Notes under the pieces: model-generated
What the model was told of the DNA's origin: nothing
The model's database searches: none
Seen by the model: only the letters and a program-made list of their open reading frames with translations
Made by a program: the position numbers and the translations under genes
Assembly (NCBI GenBank): GCA_947178565.1
Contig: CAMWYV010000020.1
Span: 1-9,187, forward strand
Direction: 5' to 3'
Source of the DNA: an uncultured Porphyromonadaceae bacterium
GTDB taxonomy: Bacteria; Bacteroidota; Bacteroidia; Bacteroidales; Muribaculaceae
DNA length: 9,187 bases
Shown: in pieces, positions 6,528-9,187 of the stretch
Position numbering within the stretch: the stretch's first letter is position 1
How the letters are laid out: every line of letters begins with the position of its first letter

Positions 6528-8165
6528 TTACATCATGCCGCCCATGCCTCCCATTCCGGGAGCGGGCATAGCGGGAGCGGGATTTTCCTCTTTCTTTTCT
6601 GCGATAACGCACTCAGTTGTGAGGAACATACCTGCGATAGATGCAGCATTTTCAAGAGCAACGCGGGTAACCTTAGCCGGGTCGATGACACCTGCGGCGA
6701 GAAGGTTCTCATAAGAGTCTGTGCGTGCATTGTAGCCGAAGTCAGCTTTGCCTTCCTTGACTTTCTGCACAACAACAGCACCCTCGACACCTGCGTTGGC
6801 AACAATCTGACGGAGGGGCTCCTCGATAGCACGTTTGACGATAAGGATACCTGTGGTTTCGTCCTCGTTGTCACCTTTGAGACCTTCAAGGAGCTCAACG
6901 CAACGAATGTAAGCAACACCACCGCCGGGCACAATACCTTCGGCAATAGCGGCGCGGGTAGCACTGAGTGCATCGTCAACACGGTCTTTCTTCTCTTTCA
7001 TCTCAACCTCTGAGGGGGCACCGATGTGAAGAACGGCAACACCGCCTGCGAGTTTGGCAAGACGCTCCTGGAGTTTCTCGCGGTCATAGTCGCTTGTGGT
7101 CTGCTCAATCTGCGCCTTGATCTGTGCAACGCGGGCTGCGATAGAGTCCTTGTTGCCAGCACCGTTAACGATAGTGGTATTCTCTTTGTTGACAGTCACT
7201 TTTTCAGCACGTCCGAGATAATCGAGAGTAGCGCTTTCAAGTTTCATGCCTTTTTCTTCAGAGATAACAACGCCGCCGGTGAGAACAGCGATATCCTCAA
7301 GCATCTCTTTGCGGCGGTCACCGAATCCCGGAGCTTTGACAGCACAGATTTTGAGTGAGCCACGGAGACGGTTCACAACGAGAGTTGCAAGCGCTTCCTG
7401 ATCAACATCCTCAGCAACGATAAGCAGAGGACGTCCGCTCTGAGCTGTTGCTTCGAGAATGGGGAGCATATCCTTGAGGTTTGAAATCTTTTTGTCGAAA
7501 ATAAGGATATAGGGAGAATCCATCTCGCACTCCATTTTCTCGGCATTGGTCACGAAATAGGGTGAGATATAGCCGCGGTCAAACTGCATACCTTCCACAA
7601 TGTCAACTGTGGTTTCGGTGCCTTTTGCCTCGTCAACGGTGATAACACCCTCTTTCTTAACTTTCTTCATAGCCTCGGCGATGAGTCTGCCGATAGCCTC
7701 GTCATTGTTTGCAGACACGCGGGCTACATCTTCGATTTTCTTGAAATCGTCGCCAACTTCCTGCGCCATATTCTTGATGCCGCCAACAACAGTGGTGACG
7801 GCTTTGTCAATACCGCGTTTGATGTCCATTGGATTTGCACCGGCTGCAACATTCTTGAGACCCACGTTGATAATAGCCTGGGCAAGAACAGTTGCGGTTG
7901 TAGTGCCATCACCGGCATCATCGCCGGTTTTAGATGCAACTTCCTTAACGAGTTGCGCGCCCATATTCTGGAACGGGTCTTCAAGCTCCACTTCGCGAGC
8001 CACGCTCACACCATCCTTAGTGATGTGGGGAGCACCGAATTTCTTTTCAATAATAACATTGCGACCTTTCGGGCCGAGGGTCACTTTCACTGCGGCGGCA
8101 AGTGAGTCAACGCCTTTCTTGAGCTCTTCGCGAGCTTCGATTTCCAATTTTACTTCTTTAGCCAT
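6528..8165 (-). CDS. groL: Chaperonin GroEL (Hsp60), 60-kDa subunit
   Basis: A 545-residue GroEL, full length for the family. It forms the double-ring ATP-driven folding chamber in the cytoplasm and works with the GroES cap encoded just upstream. Visible signatures are [10 protein letters not shown] (28-37), [18 protein letters not shown] (48-65), the ATP-site GDGTTTATV (85-93), and [16 protein letters not shown] (395-410), in which D398 matches the ATP-hydrolysis Asp of the E. coli protein. The C-terminus is the usual methionine/glycine tail GMGGMGGMM. The start [13 protein letters not shown] is the normal N-terminus. It lies 40 bp after groES in the same operon and ends at a strong terminator. 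The bases before the ATG are AT-rich with no Shine-Dalgarno. Nothing looks degraded or atypical. Confidence 0.99.
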   Translation of the reverse strand: MAKEVKLEIEAREELKKGVDSLAAAVKVTLGPKGRNVIIEKKFGAPHITKDGVSVAREVELEDPFQNMGAQLVKEVASKTGDDAGDGTTTATVLAQAIINVGLKNVAAGANPMDIKRGIDKAVTTVVGGIKNMAQEVGDDFKKIEDVARVSANNDEAIGRLIAEAMKKVKKEGVITVDEAKGTETTVDIVEGMQFDRGYISPYFVTNAEKMECEMDSPYILIFDKKISNLKDMLPILEATAQSGRPLLIVAEDVDQEALATLVVNRLRGSLKICAVKAPGFGDRRKEMLEDIAVLTGGVVISEEKGMKLESATLDYLGRAEKVTVNKENTTIVNGAGNKDSIAARVAQIKAQIEQTTSDYDREKLQERLAKLAGGVAVLHIGAPSEVEMKEKKDRVDDALSATRAAIAEGIVPGGGVAYIRCVELLEGLKGDNEDETTGILIVKRAIEEPLRQIVANAGVEGAVVVQKVKEGKADFGYNARTDSYENLLAAGVIDPAKVTRVALENAASIAGMFLTTECVIAEKKEENPAPAMPAPGMGGMGGMM

Positions 8166-8205
8166 GATAATAGTAATTTTAGTTCAGATTAAGTTAAGTT
8201 GACGA

Positions 8206-8481
8206 TCAGTCTGCGATAATAGCGAGAATATCACTTTGACGCATGATGATGTATTTTTCACCATCAAGTTCGATTTCAGTGCCGGCATATTTTCCATAAA
8301 GCACCTTGTCGCCCTCTTTCACGACCATTTCCTCGTCTTTGGTTCCCTTTCCTGCCGCGAGGACTGTGCCTCTGAGGGGTTTCTCCTTAGCCGAGTCAGG
8401 AATGATGATTCCCGCCATAGTAACTTCTTCTGCAGGTGTAGGCTGAATCAATACTCTGTCAGCCAGTGGTTTGATATTCAT
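8206..8481 (-). CDS. groS: Co-chaperonin GroES (Hsp10)
   Basis: A 91-residue GroES, normal length. Seven copies form the lid that closes the GroEL ring. It shows the N-terminal [12 protein letters not shown] (3-14), the mobile loop (about 17-33) with the hydrophobic IIIP tip at 25-28 that contacts GroEL, the GTVLAAGKG segment (38-46), and [22 protein letters not shown] (56-77) with the usual closing beta strands. It is the first gene of the groES-groEL operon. No CIRCE inverted repeat is seen upstream, so HrcA-type control is not suggested by the sequence. The ATG has only AT-rich sequence before it. Confidence 0.99.
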   Translation of the reverse strand: MNIKPLADRVLIQPTPAEEVTMAGIIIPDSAKEKPLRGTVLAAGKGTKDEEMVVKEGDKVLYGKYAGTEIELDGEKYIIMRQSDILAIIAD

Positions 8482-8542
8482 AGATGTTGAATTTATTGGT
8501 TATACTTTAAGTTTCTGTCTCTTTTACGTGCATATTTCGTGC

Positions 8543-8573
8543 CAAAGCTGCTTCGGATGAAAAAACTGCCAAA
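8543..8573 (-). promoter_or_regulatory. Candidate groES-groEL promoter
   Basis: On the minus strand TTTG (8573-8570) is followed after 19 bases by CAGCTTTG (8550-8543), which matches TAnnTTTG in all but the first base. Transcription would start near 8537, giving a leader of about 55 bases before the groES ATG. Spacing and position are right for the main Bacteroidetes sigma factor. It is a short-consensus match and not proof. Confidence 0.45.
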
Positions 8574-8578
8574 TTGAC

Positions 8579-8610
8579 AATTGGATGTCAGTTGCGACTG
8601 ACACCCAATT
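8579..8610 (-). terminator. Inverted repeat between acyltransferase and groES, possible terminator
   Basis: Arms AATTGGaTGTCAGT and ACTGACAcCCAATT (14 bp each) enclose the loop TGCG. One position is a C-A mismatch on the plus strand but a G-T wobble on the minus strand, which suggests that it works as RNA on the minus strand. It begins about 43 bases after the acyltransferase stop. No T run follows directly; the nearest, TTTTTT, is 13-14 bases further on. It may be the acyltransferase terminator, or a structure linked to the groES promoter six bases beyond it. Confidence 0.55.
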
Positions 8611-8653
8611 CATGGTATAAAACAATCAAGCCTTTCGTGGAGTTCACGCGAAG

Positions 8654-9187
8654 TCATCCTGGGAGCGCAGACGATATGGCTTCTCTGGAATCAGCCATCA
8701 ATTTTGCAAGATCATGTCCCTCTTCTCCGGGTCGGATAGGTTTGTGAATCGTGAGAATTATAGTTCCCGGCCGCGGCAATTTTTTGAAACGTGGCATCAC
8801 TTTGAATGCTCCGTCAATGGTAAGGGGCACCACCGGTAGGTTGAATTCCATTGCAAGTGCGTATGCTCCACGCTTGAATGCGCGCATCTTGCCGTCCCAG
8901 GTTCTCGCTCCTTCTGGAAATACCACCACAGACATTCCGCCTGCAAGCAATGCCTCGGCTTTCTGCATGGTTTCTTTGACTCGGGTGGGGGAGGAGTTGT
9001 CAACATATACCTGCTTGGCTTTTTCGCAGGCGTATCCCACAAGTGGGATTTTTCTCAACTCCTTTTTCATGAGCCAGCGGAAGTTGTGTCCAAGCCAACC
9101 ATAAACGGTGAATATATCGTATGCTCCCTGATGATTGGCAACAAAAACATATGATGTTTTCGGATCGATATTCTCCTTGCCGCGCAC
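8654..9187 (-). CDS. PlsC-family 1-acylglycerol-3-phosphate acyltransferase, N-terminus missing
   Basis: The last 177 residues of a lysophospholipid acyltransferase, cut by the window edge. The frame is open to the edge. The first codon seen is GTG and should not be taken as the start, since the family normally has a further N-terminal segment with a membrane anchor. The expected reaction transfers an acyl group to sn-2 of lysophosphatidic acid at the inner membrane. Numbering from the edge, block I is NHQGAYD with the catalytic H19 and D24 (HX4D), block III is FPEGAR (90-95), and block IV is the VPL around 120-122. Block II normally reads GxIFIDR; here it reads KQVYVDN (58-64), so the Arg expected to bind the glycerol phosphate is Asn64. 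The substrate could therefore differ, for example another lysolipid or an amino-lipid. It ends in TGA. Confidence 0.9.
   Translation of the reverse strand: MRGKENIDPKTSYVFVANHQGAYDIFTVYGWLGHNFRWLMKKELRKIPLVGYACEKAKQVYVDNSSPTRVKETMQKAEALLAGGMSVVVFPEGARTWDGKMRAFKRGAYALAMEFNLPVVPLTIDGAFKVMPRFKKLPRPGTIILTIHKPIRPGEEGHDLAKLMADSREAISSALPG

Noticed and set aside
7600..8202. Long open frame (200 codons) on the plus strand opposite groEL
   Set aside because: It lies wholly antisense to a highly conserved gene, has a serine/threonine/proline-rich composition typical of reversed GroEL codons, and matches no family that I recognise.
8482..8653. CIRCE (HrcA) operator upstream of groES
   Set aside because: I searched the gap for TTAGCACTC-N9-GAGTGCTAA or a close variant and found none; the inverted repeat there has a different sequence and a 4-base loop.
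9185..9187. GTG as the start codon of the acyltransferase
   Set aside because: It is simply the first in-frame codon at the window edge. The frame stays open to the edge, and the family needs more residues before the HX4D block.
1..9187. Mobile element, phage, CRISPR array, tRNA or rRNA
   Set aside because: I found no transposase or integrase frame, no regularly spaced repeats, no terminal inverted repeats flanking genes and no tRNA-like fold.

Overview
The window comes from a member of the Bacteroidales, most likely Muribaculaceae or a close relative. This rests on the protein types (a Bacteroidetes-style glycogen cluster of debranching enzyme, GT4 glycosyltransferase and GH57 protein; GroEL with a GMGG-type tail), on the lack of Shine-Dalgarno sequences before the starts, and on promoter-like elements matching the Bacteroidetes consensus TTTG-N19-21-TAnnTTTG. 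The family-level placement is inference. All seven genes lie on the minus strand, so transcription runs from high to low coordinates.

Layout in order of transcription. 9187-8654: a PlsC-family acyltransferase, cut off at its N-terminus by the window edge. 8653-8482: intergenic region with a strong inverted repeat (possible terminator) and a candidate groES promoter. 8481-6528: the groES-groEL chaperonin operon, closed by a clear hairpin terminator at 6509-6473. 6391-5024: a MATE-family efflux transporter, with a perfect -7 element so close to its ATG that the transcript may be nearly leaderless. 5023-4911: a short intergenic region with a candidate promoter and a 19-bp palindrome. 4910-222: a three-gene glycogen/alpha-glucan operon (GH133-type debranching enzyme, GT4 glycosyltransferase, GH57 alpha-amylase-like protein) with gaps of 12 and 57 bp, closed by a textbook intrinsic terminator at 198-166. 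The last 165 bases hold no gene that I can see.

The three glycogen genes probably act together on storage or dietary alpha-glucan: one handles alpha-1,6 branch points, one transfers glucose or another sugar from a nucleotide donor, and one resembles an alpha-1,4-glucan hydrolase or transferase. The chaperonin genes, transporter and acyltransferase are separate housekeeping units.

Most of the window is ordinary core genome. I see no phage, transposon, CRISPR or toxin/defence locus. The best lead for something unusual is that several enzymes carry substitutions at motif positions expected to be catalytic or substrate-binding: GH57 Asp to Asn at 242, debranching enzyme RDT to RNT at 305 and HQGxxW to HNGPAR at 563-568, and acyltransferase motif II DR to DN at 64. 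In the glycogen operon this raises the possibility that two of the three proteins are binding, scaffolding or altered-specificity proteins. This is an inference from motif reading and needs an alignment to confirm.
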